Shown: in pieces, positions 47,712 through 60,154 of the stretch
Numbering within the stretch: the first letter of the stretch is position 1
Layout of the letters: the number at the start of each line of letters is the position of its first letter
From: Ophiosphaerella korrae
Taxonomy: Eukaryota; Ascomycota; Dothideomycetes; Pleosporales; Phaeosphaeriaceae
DNA: 64,000 nt
Assembly: GCA_028456385.1 (NCBI GenBank)
Contig: JALNQF010000007.1
Coordinates: forward strand, 62,001-126,000
Reading direction: 5' to 3'
Program-made: the position numbers and the translations under genes
The notes under the pieces: generated by a model
What the model was told of the DNA's origin: nothing
Seen by the model: only the letters and a program-made list of their open reading frames with translations
Databases searched by the model: none

Positions 47712-50039
47712 TCACAACTCCATCCCTTCCTCTACCCCTCCTTCAGCCTGTCCCTCTGCGGCGAAAAGCGCCTTGATGTCGTGAGGGTTCATCGTGCCCA
47801 CAAACGCCCTCTTTACAAATGTAATCCATTCCTTCGACGCCTTGTGGTGCTTTCCCTTCCTTCCCTTCTTCTTATCCTTCTCCTTCTTGTGTTTCTTGCC
47901 CCGAGAATCGGCATCGTGCTCTATGTCTCCATCGTCGGGCATATCCTTGTGCATATCCATTTCTTCATCAGTCATGTCTTCTTCTGATTCTGTAGCCTTT
48001 ACACCACTTGCAATCTTCCGCGCGTATTCGACCCAGCGCCGCACTGTGAGGTCTGGAAAGCCCCGGTCTTTCTTGGTGTCGTATTCGATCTCGAAGACGA
48101 AACCGAGTGGGTGTGGTTCTGGCCGGGGTTGCTTGCCTTGGTGTTTGCCGTGTTTGCCTTCCTTCCAACCTTTATTCTCAATTTGACCGTTGGTGGAAAT
48201 GTTCAGGCCGAAGATATTATGTGGCGAATGCGTGTTGGTTGACAGAATGTTGTGTTTGCTGGGCTCGACAAAGTCGTTGTTGATGTGTGTCAAGTTTGCA
48301 AAGTACTGCGTGTAACGTGTCCAGGTCAGGGTTTGAGGTGAGTATGCGGGGCCTGGTGGCGAGGACTTAGAAGGGCCTTCGGGGACTTTGAATTTATACT
48401 TTCGGGATCCCTTTTTGTGCTTTTTCTTCTTCTTGCTTGTAGCATCGACGGTCTCTAGGTCTTCTTCGTTGTGGTGCAAATCTTTCGTATCAACAATTGG
48501 TTGCTGGTCAGCAACTTGTATTCTTGGGCCGTTGTGACTTGAAGGCACACCCATATTTTCAAGGTTTGTAATGTTATACTCGATGATGCGTAGCGTAGGA
48601 TAGTAATTTGGCACAATGCTGGGCGCAACATGTGTGACGCTATAGCGTTCTGCGAACTTTCCACCAATGCTTTCAAAATACTTCTTGCTTTTGATTTTGT
48701 CACCCTTTATGGTTTTGTGTGGCTTCTTAACCTTGGCCAATACCCAGTCCCAAACACTAAGTGCTTTCATCTTTGGCTTGGTTGGGCGTGTAGGCAGTTG
48801 AGCCCAAGCCTCTCGAAGGTCAAGCAGATAGTCGGCTGCAGACGCAACTGTGACTTCGCCATCTTCGTATAGCGCAACTTCACCGTCCTCTTGAAGACTC
48901 CCCATGGAGCTGCCACTGGCCATCCTGCCATTTTCAGCATCCTTGCTGATGTTGTCGAAGTCCTGCAGCATAAAGTGGTCGATGTTCATGTGTCCATATA
49001 AATTTCCTACAATGACATCTCGGAATTGCCGTTGCCAGAGAGTATATTTCTGCCAGCAAGTCTCGTCCCAGCTCTCCTTGCTATTGACACGCGCAGGTGG
49101 CACGTGGCCCATGAGAATGGCTTTCATGCCGCGATCGCGGAGAATCTGCAGCTGGATGCGGAGCCATTCCATGTGTTCATAACCAGGCTCATGTTTGCCT
49201 GCGCAGCCGTCAACGGCGGAGTTGGAGGAGAAGAAGTATCTATAGCCAGTGTTAGCAGTGGTAGTGAGAGGGTATCTGAAATTTAGCAGTTGCGTACATC
49301 GTGTTCAGACTGATCACTGCCAACTTCCCAGGAATGACTTCAACACTGAACCAGCCACCCTGTGTAAACTGATGTCTCTGGGCCTCTGGAATAAAGTGTC
49401 TCCAGATATCTAGGTACTTCATGGTCCAGCGATTTGGCCCAGCTAAGAAGATATTGTGTGGCATGATATCGTTGTTGCCAAATGTGGGCACGATTGGGAT
49501 GGTCCACTCGCCCTGGCGCCCATGCTTGTCCTGATCCTGGCCAAAGACCTCGGCGAATTTGGAGACCATGTATTCATTCTGCTCCTCAACTTGCTCTTTT
49601 GTACGTGGGAGCGCGTCGTCGTTGTCGTGCCGCGCCGAGTCGCCGGTCCATATTATGAAATCGATGTCATGTTTTATGTTGTCATTGATCCATTGGAACG
49701 TCTGGTTGACCAGAGCGTAGGGCGAGTCGCAGCCGGATGTTTCTGCACCGTATATACCCGCGGGTCCTCGATGGCGATGACAAGCTGCCTCTTCTTTGGT
49801 ACTCGAGTATGTCTTGTAGTGAGGATCCGGGTGAAAGTCTGGATGGCGTCCGGTCAGCTAGGCGCGCACTGCCTCCCACCCCAAGGGCGACCCAACTTAC
49901 CTGTAATATGCAAGAACTTCCCTGTCAATTGTCGCCCTCCACCATCACTGCGGACAGCGGTTCCAGGACCGTGTGGTGGGGTAGCCAGGGAGCTTCCCCA
50001 AAGCAGCAACCCGCATATCAGTGCGTCTCGTCGCGACAT
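47712..50039 (-). CDS. ppn1: vacuolar endopolyphosphatase (Ppn1-like)
   Basis: Three exons (50039-49901, 49838-49298, 49239-47712) join in phase to 735 aa. Ppn1 cuts long polyphosphate chains inside the vacuole. A signal-anchor-like N-terminus (MSRRDALICGLLLWGSSLA) precedes the calcineurin-type phosphoesterase core. Metal-site motifs are HITDFHPDPHY, IIWTGDSARHD, TFGNNDIMPHN, MGHVPP and NLYGHMNID, in family order. A Lys-rich segment (SKKKKKHKKGSRKYKF) and a long Lys/Glu/Asp tail follow. An in-frame ATG at 50228 would give a longer N-terminus that also looks like a hydrophobic leader; I prefer 50039 because the sequence resembles family starts. Introns restore ITDFHPD and NTIYFFSS. Confidence 0.88.
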
Positions 50040-50819
50040 GGAGAAGCGAGGCGATACAATATAGGCAGTCTGTACAGCTACCTCTCGCAACGTTGAATTT
50101 TCAAATGCCCAGCATCGGTGGGAAACACCAGCTTGTATCAACTCCAGCTTTCGGTGGTACCATGATGGCGTCGGCGCAGCAAGCAACAAGATCAATTGGA
50201 GCAACGTGCGCAAAAAAACCTGTGTCATTGGACGTCACTCGACCGTGGCATTAGGCCGCCGCGTGTGACTTGGTCAAATGCATCAAGTACACTCAGCGCA
50301 CACCCACCATCATATACTCCGGAGCCCGTGTGACGCCCTTTATAATTTATTACGAGGACACGAGACCTTTGAGTCAATATGATATGTAACTTCGTTGTCG
50401 CTTCGCAGCATCTTATGATTGCTGAGACTACATACGGTTGCATGAATAGTGGCAAATCATCGTCCATCGCTCACATCATTTGCCTTTGAGATTCTTGTCC
50501 AATTCCAATACACTTTTGCCCTGCGGTGCACCATATGCTCCCTTGGCATTTCCTTCCGTATTTTGGGACCATCATGCGCCGCTTCGTTCTGCTCAAGTCG
50601 AGAAATACCGGATCCAATGTTCCTGGATCGCAAAGCGATCTATGCAATAGACAAGAAAACAGATACTGCCAGGGACCATCCATGTGGGAAGTAGTCCAAC
50701 AGGCACCAAACACCATCGCTATGCTTGTACAAAATGCCCTGTATGCCCATAAATTCAGAAAACTCCGATATGCTGTTGTGATGATACGCTTGTTGCGGAT
50801 TGTTGTGCATCGTATCTTT
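50040..50819. other. intergenic region
   Basis: This is ~780 bp between the Ppn1 start and the 3' end of chd1. No gene is supported. Confidence 0.5.
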
Positions 50820-53800
50820 TTATACTCCATTCTTATGTCCATTAGTGGCTGCTGCGCTCGACGCCTGTTTGCCATTCATCTCCGTCTGGAGCATCTTTTG
50901 GTACATGCCCTTGACATTGGAGACAGGCACGTTTGGACGGGGCCAATAATTACTAGCCATAAAAGACCTAAGGCAGATTAGTCTATTGTAGCTCGATTGA
51001 CAAGAACGTGAGCTTACCATAGTCGCTCCTCCAACTCCTCATTGTCACGGGTCTCTACGCGAATGAAGTTGCCAATGGCAATAAGCTCAACCTTAAGCAC
51101 TTTGACCATAGCTTCCTTCTGTGGATAGTTCTTCGCTGTCGCCTTTTTAAGACGACTGAGGTTGTCGCGCACAGGTCGAAATTTCCGCTCAATAAAATCT
51201 TCGGGCTTCTTCTCCTTCATCGGCTTGGGAGTGGTATCCACACTGCGACTGGGATTCTGACTCTGGCTATTGGTGCGGGGTCGCTCTTCAGCAGCGCGCG
51301 TGCGGTCATCCTTAAGACGCGGCCTGTCGACATCACCGCTGACCCTACGTCGAACCTCTGGTGTGCCATTCCGGTCGGAGTGATGTGGTCGACGATCAAT
51401 ACTACCACGATCGTGACGGTGTTCTTTGCGGTGAATGTCAGATGGCCTATACTGATCACTATGCCTAGGTCGATCGTGACCGCTTCGCTCATGCTGTCGG
51501 CTATCAGGTCGGGTCTCACTGTTGCTATGTGCTCGGTGGGCAGGCCTCTCTGAGTCGCGTGAGACTGCTTTACGCATCGATCCAGAAGGCGCGGGACTAG
51601 CTGAGACACTCGATGCCTTTTCGTGTCGTCGTGCAATGTTTAGATGATGCTTCTTGTTGTTACGGTGATGATTCTCCATCAGACGCTTCGCGTTCGGATC
51701 AACACCAGCCTTATCCTTCAGCACGGTCAAAAGGTAATTTGCACGTCGAACCAAGTGGACGGCACCAGGAGACTTTGCGTTCTTCTCCTCTGCTTTGTTA
51801 CGCTCTTCTTTCTTGTCGACTCGATGTTCCTCAAGGTAGAACTTATCAGTCAATCCTAGTTCTGGGTCGTCGCGAATTTGGACCCATGCACCATAACCAT
51901 AACGAGAGATACCAATCGCAAGCATACCATCTTCTCGAGCCCCCCATTGACAGGAATAGCTTGCTGCTTTGACTGCGTCTGGAATTCGGAAGTTTCGCCA
52001 GTCGGCGATGGAGTTGACCGCTTCTCTTAAGATGCGCATTTCGATTGGCCGGTCGATGATAGTTTCAGCATTCAGCTTCTTCACATCGCCAAAGTCGAAG
52101 AGAACAGCCTTCTTGTCCTTCTTTGTGAGTACTCTGTTGGCCTCAGCCTCCAAATTCTTGAGCCTCATCTGTTCTTGCTTTACAAGCTCTTGACTCTTGG
52201 TTATGACTTGATTCAAGGTAGCCTTCACTACCTCGATATCACGACCAGTCAACTTCGCAGCCTGGATCATTTCATCGCCACGCTCTTCAATTGAGCCATA
52301 GCGTTCAAAAGCGCGGACCAGATTGCGCGTTTCTTTCGTGTTAAGAGGGCGCTTTGGATCGCGCTTAACATTCTCGTCCTCGGACTGGTCGTCGTCCTCA
52401 ACCTCGATGTCTTTTGAAGCTTCAATAGCTCGCTTCTTGGCAGCTCGTTGTTCGCGTGCACTTGCAGCTGCAGCCTTGCGTTTTCGGGGGGCACTCTCCT
52501 CAAGAAGTTTCTGTGTCTCTTCCTCTTCCTTGCGTTGTTGTATTTCAGCTTTAACAACGTCCAGCTCCTCCTTGGGAATAATATCATCCCATTCTAGGTC
52601 GATCTTCACGTCTGTATACTCGAAATTCTTGAGGAATTCTGCACCGCCGTCGGATGTGAGACCTGCCGCTTGCTCCGTCTTATGCTCTTCGGCATTCTCA
52701 AGGACAGCATCAATATCGAGCTCCTCAAGTTTCTTCTGGTTACCAGACTGCTCAAACATCTTTTGCCCTCGGCGTTTGAGAATATTGTTGATGTCATCCG
52801 CAGAGGTTGGTTCAGCAGCAGCACGGCTCATTTTGTCGTTGAGCTCTTGCTGCTGGCGGTCGGTTACACCACGCTGAATTGTGATGAACTCAAGCATACG
52901 CTTGTTACGAGCGCGCTCGAGAATCTCTTCCTCAATGGTGTCTTTGGATACCAATCGGTAGACGCTGACAGGCTTCTGTTGGCCTATACGATGGGCTCGT
53001 GCCATCGCTTGAAGATCGGCTTGAGGATTCCAGTCTGAATCAAACAAGACAACGGTATCCGCAGTCATTAGATTTATACCAAGACCGCCTGCTCGTGTTG
53101 ATAATAGAAAGCAGTAATCGTCGCTTCCAGCGGCATTGAAGTGATCAATTGCAATCTTCCTATCGCTGGCAGGAACTGTTCCATCAAGACGCTGATAAGT
53201 GTAGTTGCGTAGCTTGAGATAATCAGTGAGGATATCCAGCATGTGAACCATTTGACTGAAAATGAGGACACGATGACCGTCTGCCTTCAGCTTGGTAAGG
53301 AGTCGATCGAGCAGCATCATTTTTCCACTCGTCGTGATGAGTGCTTTGAGCTGCTCATCTTTACTGGCGTTTTCTTTGAGGCCTAACTTTGCTTCCGCAT
53401 TAGGAAAGAGTAGGGCATGATTGCTGGCCTTTTTTAACTCCATAACGATGTTCAGTAGGGACTGCTTTTGGCCAGCGCCACCCTCGTTGAGAGCCTCATA
53501 GTTCCTGGTAAGGATGTTCTTATAATATTCTAGCTGAATATCGGATAGCTCGACACGAAGAATCTTCTCCGATTTGGGCGGCAGATCATTCTCAACCTTT
53601 TCTTTAGTACGCCGAATCATGTATGGCTGGATTGCTTCGCTGAGCTCGGCAAGCTTGTGGCTGGCATCCTCTGAGGCAAGATCGACGTTCTCGTCGACGG
53701 AGATTTTGCCTGGCATGAGGAAGTCCATGAGGGCAGCGAGCTCACCAAGGGTGTTCTGAATTGGAGTACCAGTGATGAGAAGACGGCTTGGTGCGTTGAA

Positions 53801-55915
53801 TTGTAACAACTTTTCATAGAGTTGTGATTCGCGATTCTTTAGTCGATGCGCCTCGTCAACGGCCAAAAATTGCCACTTGATGCTGGAAAGAAATTGCCAA
53901 TCAGCCAGAACGTATTCATATGTGGTCAATAACACATTGAATCGAATTTTCTTAGGATTTCCATCAACGAGTAACTCCTTGTCGCGAATAGTGCTACGAG
54001 CATCTTCTCTACCAGTATAGATGACATAGTTGATATCAGGCGTCCAATTATTGAAGGTGTCCGCCCACGCCGGCATAGTGGATAATGGTACAACACATAT
54101 GAACGGCCCATCTTGACGACGGTCGTGGCGCAACCAGTTCATAAACGCTACAGTCTGCACGGTCTTCCCAAGGCCCATCTCATCGGCCAAGATGACATTG
54201 GTGCCCCTGCACCAGTTGTGTGCAAGGAAGTTGAGACCTTGAAGTTGGAAAGCCCTTAGTTTTCCAAACTTAATATAATCGGGTTGTTCATCAAGTTTGA
54301 CAAACTTGCGACGAGTGTTGAGATTCGACTCGCGAAGGTCGGAGGTCGGGCGATTAGATGAGCGGTCGAGGAATCGATCGATTTCGGTCTGCGACAGACG
54401 GCTCACAAGGGAGGCGGCCTCCCAAGTGCAGAATTCATACGTTAAGCCCTTCCCTGTACATGGTTAGGTAATCCGATCAGGAGTTGAGAGTGGTGGGGGC
54501 TTACATTTCACGAGATATTCGGTCTCGTCCTCGCCGTTCTGAGAGTCGATGACGCGTTCAACGATGTGAAAGTCAAGTTGACTCTCACGCTCGGCTTCTC
54601 TAGCGACCATGTGCTGCTCAAACTCTTCAGGTTCCTTGTTCTTACGACCATGGTAATACATGTCACTCATGACGGGGCCTTTGAAGTAGTTGTCAAGTTT
54701 TCGCCAGCCTTTATGTGCAGCCGCGGTCTGGTAGTCCTCCCATGTGGAGTGATAGTGGGCCTTGTCTTGCCATTTAATCTAAGACGTGTCAGTCAGTATT
54801 AAGTATTACAGAAATGGGTGGGTGATGATTACCATATACTCGAAATCTTTCTTCTGGGCATACACAGGATCGAGTTCTGCAAATTATTAGCGGTTAAAGA
54901 AAGTGGAGCGTATTCTCCTACCTGTGCCATCTTTGGGCCGATGATCTAAAATCTTATCGATGATGGGACCGGCGTCTTCCTCTGTATTAGCCCAGTAGTT
55001 GGGCGTCATGTCGTCTTCCTCTTCCTCAAAAGAGTCTTCTGCTTCTTCATTATAGTTTGTGACTTGAGCTGTGCGCCGCGCAGAGAATCGGACTTCGCCC
55101 TGTGATGGAGGCAGTCGGCCTTCTGCTATGAGCAGTTGACGCTGGCGTTCTTTCTTCGATGGAATATTCTTTTTGGCATTGACATAGCCGTTGGATTCTG
55201 AGTCAGAACCTGTTTCCCGGTAGACTGGGGTTGGTTGGTTTGATGCTTGGAGACAGGTTAGTATGATCAAGGTCGACGAATTGCAACGGGTGGTCAAACC
55301 TTTGCGCGAGGCTGTCCGTTGGCGCTTACAGGGCTTGTTAGAGCCTGAGCTATTATCTTCATCATCGCTATCAACCTAAAATGAGTCAGTATCGATGAAG
55401 ACGATCAACTAGGGTGAACTCACGATGCGACGACTAGGGCGGGCACGACCCTTGACTGTTGTTAGCGAATGTGTGCATGAAGGGCGAACGCCACGTACGC
55501 TGCGACGTAGACCATAGAGCGCTGGATTCTGCACAATGTAATCGTCTGGCTCTGCACTTGCTTTGCGTTTGAGCGCTCTTGAAGACTCTTGAGACGACAC
55601 ACTCTGGGCACGACTGCTTGGTGCATGCTCAGAGGGCGGTGAGTCAGAGTCGTAGTCTCCGTCCGGCTCGCCTTCTGCATCCACGTCGGCAGAAGAATCT
55701 GAATCGTCTGCCATGGGTTCGTCATCGTCAGACTCTTCGCCGGGCGCGTCGATGTCTGAGGAGGGCTCTGCCACGGCGGGCTCTTGGGCGTTGGACAGAT
55801 CGCTATCGCTGTGCTGAGAAGGGCTGTGTAGGGGTGCAGTATGTACCGCGAGGGGTGATATGTGGCCATTTGTGTATGGCATAGAGTCCCTATGACCCGA
55901 AGGAGAGGGCATCAT
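50820..55915 (-). CDS. chd1: Chd1-type chromatin remodelling ATPase
   Basis: Eight exons join in phase: 55915-55499, 55450-55424, 55375-55300, 55245-54922, 54876-54833, 54778-54505, 54453-51018 and 50967-50820. The product is 1581 aa. Chd1 slides and spaces nucleosomes in transcribed chromatin. The N-terminus is acidic and Ser-rich. The two chromodomains lie at roughly 290-440 (IKWQDKAHYHSTWEDY, YLVKWKGLTYEFCTWE). The ATPase has LADEMGLGKTVQT near 480, VDEAHRLKN and ITGTPIQNT; helicase C has STRAGGLGINL and MARAHRIGQ. A DNA-binding SANT/SLIDE region and a charged linker follow, then the C-terminal domain starting EDFIERKFRPVRDNL. The second exon encodes only nine residues and its 3' neighbour's acceptor is AAG, so the region at 55370-55500 is the least certain. 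Confidence 0.93.
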
Positions 55916-56861
55916 GATGGACGTGGCTGTGGAAGATGGTCAGCACGATATTTTCTTGATCGAAAAGTCTCAGAAGGCGCAAGCGGGTGCGTTGGAAAGA
56001 GCGAAGTTACGCGACTCTAACCCGACACAAAGCAAGTATAACGACTAAGAAAGACTTGGGCAATGGAGGGTTGATGGAAGAAGGCGGTAGTGGATGGGCG
56101 TTTGATGGAAGTCGAGCGGTGCAGAGCGGACGGCCCAGAGGGGCGCGGAGCGAGTAGAAACGCCTATACAGGGCTCTTCGAAGCGACCAGGACGCGCAGA
56201 AGAATCGTTCCAGGGGCCAAGAGGCGATTGCTGGATGGACCGACGCGGCATATCGATGGAAAGTTGGACATGCACGCGGTCGGCCACGGGGGAAGACGAG
56301 GGTTTGTGCGGTCGCAGCAAGCAAAAGGGAAAGCAGAAAGGGTGCTACTCACAGTCCATGACTAAGATACCCCCACTGCAGGCTCGGGGAGGTGGTGTGG
56401 TGGTTGGCAGTTGTGGGTGGTCGTGAAGGTGTGGAGGTTACTGGAGTCGGACTGGGGCTCTTTGGACGCCGGGGCAAGAGAAGAAGGCTGAACCGAACCG
56501 ATTGCCTGGCTTGGCGCACCGCTGCACCGCCGCATCGGCCACCAATCAGCGCCCGGCAAGATCGCTTACATGCTGGGTGAATGCTCGCAGCCGCTCTCCT
56601 GTGCGAGTGTGCGTCATTCGCTCTTATTCACACTGCTGGTAGCCTATTGTGTGCAGACTTTGCTGCCGTGAAAGAGTCGCTGCTGCACCAAGCCGTTGCT
56701 ATCAGACTGTAATACGCACACACACGTGCTGCTCGCACTGCTCGCACTGCTTGTGCTGCTCGAGTTTGGCCACTGACACACTGGGAAATCCTCAAATTCC
56801 CCGCCAACTTCACGACACCATTTCACTGACCATCTGCTCCCCCACTTGAGCCACCGCCAAC
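55916..56861. other. divergent promoter region, chd1/rli1
   Basis: About 950 bp between two divergent starts. Open frames here overlap on both strands and are unlikely to be genes. The C/T-rich stretch before the rli1 start is typical of highly expressed fungal genes. Confidence 0.5.
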
Positions 56862-58892
56862 ATGTCCGACAAGCTCACCCGGTATGCCACATATAAGTCC
56901 ATATGCCCCTAACGTGCTCAAACTAACTTTTGTAGTATTGCCATTGTCAACTCGGACAAGGTGCATGCCCCGCTGCCCCTCTGACCAAATTTACACTTGC
57001 TGACTTGACCGTGTTCCCAACCACAGTGCAAGCCCAAGGCAAGTGCAACCATGCCCATCAGCCCCATACTATACTAACATAACCCAGAAATGTCGCCAAG
57101 AATGCAAAAAGTCGTGCCCCGTCGTCCGCACGGGCAAGCTGTGCATCGAAGTAACCAACGAGTCTAAGATCGCCTTCATCTCTGAGCGTCTGTGTATCGG
57201 TTGCGGTATTTGTCCAAAGAAATGCCCCTTCGATGCCATCAACATCATCAATCTGCCCACCAACCTGGAGACGCAGGTCACGCACCGATACTCGGCCAAC
57301 AGCTTCAAGCTGCACAGGCTGCCTATGCCCCGGCCGGGCCAGGTCTTGGGTTTGGTTGGCACAAACGGTATCGGCAAGAGTACCGCATTGAAGATTCTCA
57401 GTGGCAAACTGAAGCCAAACTTGGGACGTTATGACAACCCCCCTGACTGGGAGGAGATCCTGAAGTACTTCCGTGGCTCTGAGCTCCAAAGTACGCCATC
57501 TACATAACTCTGCGCCTATGATACTAACCGCAGATAGACTACTTCACCAAGGTCCTGGAAGACAACCTCAAGGCGGTCGTCAAGCCGCAGTATGTCGACC
57601 AAATCCCAAAAGCTATCAGGGGACCCGACAAAGCCGTGGGCAGCCTCATCAAAGCCCGGGCACAAATGGAAAACCTCGACGAGATGATTGACGAACTTGA
57701 ATTGCGACATATCTTCGACCGTGAAGTTAATCTACTCTCTGGTGGAGAGCTGCAGCGTTTCGCCATCGCTCTTGTCTGCGTCCAACAGGCGGACGTGTAT
57801 ATGTTCGACGAGCCATCTTCCTTCCTGGACGTCAAACAACGCCTTGCCGCCGCTCGCAAGATCCGCAGCTTGCTGCGACCCGACGACTACGTCATTGTCG
57901 TCGAGCATGATTTGTCTGTGCTGGACTATCTCTCCGATTTCATCTGTGTCCTCTACGGAAAGCCGGCCGTATATGGTGTCGTCACCCTTCCAGCATCTGT
58001 TCGAGAAGGTATCAACATCTTCCTAGATGGAAATATTCCTACGGAGAATCTGAGGTTCCGTGAAGAGTCGCTCCAGTTTCGTATCGCCGAAGCTGGTGAC
58101 GAATTTTTAACCGATAATTCTCGCGACTACACCTATCCCAAGATGTCCAAGACTCTAGGTACTTTTGAACTCAACATTGAGTCGGGCGGCTTTACTGATT
58201 CTGAAATTATCGTCATGATGGGCGAGAACGGAACTGGAAAAACCACTTTTTGTAAGATGCTTGCTGGCGCACTCAAGCCAGACGGTACTACCACGATTCC
58301 TAAGATGAGCATTAGCATGAAGCCTCAGACCATCACACCCAAGTTCCAAGGGACCGTTCGCCAGCTGTTCTTCAAAAAGATCAAGGCAGCCTTCCTCAGC
58401 CCGCAGTTCCAGACCGATGTTTACAAGCCCTTGAAAATGGACGACTTTATCGACCAGGAAGTACAGAACCTCTCTGGTGGTGAATTGCAGCGTGTCGCCA
58501 TCGTGCTAGCTCTCGGTATCCCCGCCGACATCTATCTCATTGATGAGCCTAGTGCCTACCTCGACTCTGAGCAACGTATCATTGCCTCTCGTGTCATCAA
58601 GCGCTTCATCATGCACGCTAAGAAGACTGCATTCGTCGTGGAGCACGATTTCATTATGGCCACCTATCTAGCCGATCGAGTCATCGTCTTCGATGGCCAG
58701 CCTGGCGTCAGGTCTCGTGCTAAGAAACCTGAATCCCTGCTCACTGGTTGTAACACATTCTTGAAAAATCTAGATGTAACGTTCCGTCGTGACCCTAACT
58801 CATACCGTCCCCGTATCAACAAGGACAGGTCCCAGCTCGACCAAGAACAAAAGTTGAGTGGGAATTACTTCTTTTTGGAGGATGATAGTTGA
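56862..58892 (+). CDS. rli1: Rli1/ABCE1, ribosome recycling ATPase
   Basis: Rli1 splits 80S ribosomes after termination and is essential. Five exons (56862-56881, 56936-56960, 57027-57038, 57088-57490, 57538-58892) join to 604 aa, exactly the family length. The N-terminus carries two 4Fe-4S clusters ([17 protein letters not shown] and [13 protein letters not shown]). ABC domain 1 has GTNGIGKST and [13 protein letters not shown]; domain 2 has GENGTGKTT and [13 protein letters not shown]. Both Walker B parts ([10 protein letters not shown] and [10 protein letters not shown]) are present. Exon 3 is only 12 nt and encodes Cys-Lys-Pro-Lys, and the intron after it starts with GC (GCAAGT...CCCAG), a non-canonical donor. 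Without that micro-exon the first iron-sulfur motif would be incomplete. Confidence 0.97.
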
Positions 58893-60154
58893 AAAGGTTT
58901 TCGATAAGCAGTACACACACCCTCCCCAGCGCCGCCCAGATGGGCATGCAAAGAGAGGGGCCACTAAAAAAGGCAACAAAAAGCGGGGTTTGAGGGCTCG
59001 ACTGGCCGGCCTGTTGGATCAGAAGAATGACGATGAAGATGACGATGAAGATGACTGGACCTTGGCGGCGATCAACCTCCTGTAATGGCTACATTTACCA
59101 TCTTGGTGAGCAACACATACAATAGTCATAGCGGGTCAAGTTAGGTGACCGCCGCGCCGCCCTTGTAAGGCGATATACAAACATGTTGATGCAGCATTGT
59201 CACGTATCTAAGATATAAATCTATTGAAGTATCCTTTCAAAAAGTAACGACTTATGTCGCGCGTAAAATTCGAAACACTGTTCGAACATCTTGACAAGTC
59301 ACTTGCTGGGTTTTGTTCAGAACACTTCTGTTCCGTGGTCAAATGTCTCAGTGTCGTCGAACTTCAGAAGCAGTTAAACATGACTCATGTACTACCTACT
59401 CCCTACTCACTATAACAAAAGTAGGAATCAAAGACGACTTACAGAAATATGGCAGGTCGGCTTCTCTGATGGTCTAGCAGCAATTCCTTTACGTTATATT
59501 ATAACAATCTTTTCCACAATATTAAGTCCATTCAGAATCGAGATCCGAGGAGGTGATTCGTGCCTGTAATTTTTTTTGCCATAACCATAGGTTGTTCCGA
59601 GACACCATCAAAGTGCCTCTCACTAAGCCGCAGGGCGCAAGCCTTGCCTTTAGCGATCAACTAGGCATGGTATATGCGGCCCTTACGTTGTATATATGGC
59701 ACCCTTTGAAGGTCAGCTTAGGAGCTCATGTTTGAAAAACTTGCTGAAACAGTATTTACTGATTTCAATTCCGAAAGCATCTAAAGGGTGTTGCCCAGCA
59801 AGATCAGGGACAAGAAATCTATCTAAGGATGATTGAACACGAATCAAGACCGTCAGACAGCCAGGGAGTCGCTTCCAAGTCTGCATAGTGCCTTCCACAT
59901 ATCTTACGTCACACTACAAGTAGGAAACAGCTCTACTATAAGCAATAGAAAACCTGTATCTAAACACTACCCCACCAAAACGCAGGCCATGCCAGCCACC
60001 AGACAAGGAAAAAAAACAAAGCAAAGGAAAAGAAAGGAAGGGTATCAATGTCCATCCATTCTGCGACAAAACAAGTGGGGTATATAAGCGTCTTTTTCCC
60101 CGGCGCCAAGTATGCAATGCAATGTGTTGTTAACAAAGGAAAGTGATGTAGTTG
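58893..60154. other. intergenic region
   Basis: This is ~1.26 kb between the rli1 3' end and the 3' end of the TBC gene. A short plus-strand open frame overlapping the rli1 stop codon encodes a Lys- and Asp-rich tail, but it has no start in a good context and is not supported as a gene. Confidence 0.5.

Noticed and set aside
58858..59085. Plus-strand frame with a Lys- and Asp-rich tail after rli1
   Set aside because: It overlaps the end of the rli1 coding region, its start lies inside that gene, and low-complexity tails are common by chance.
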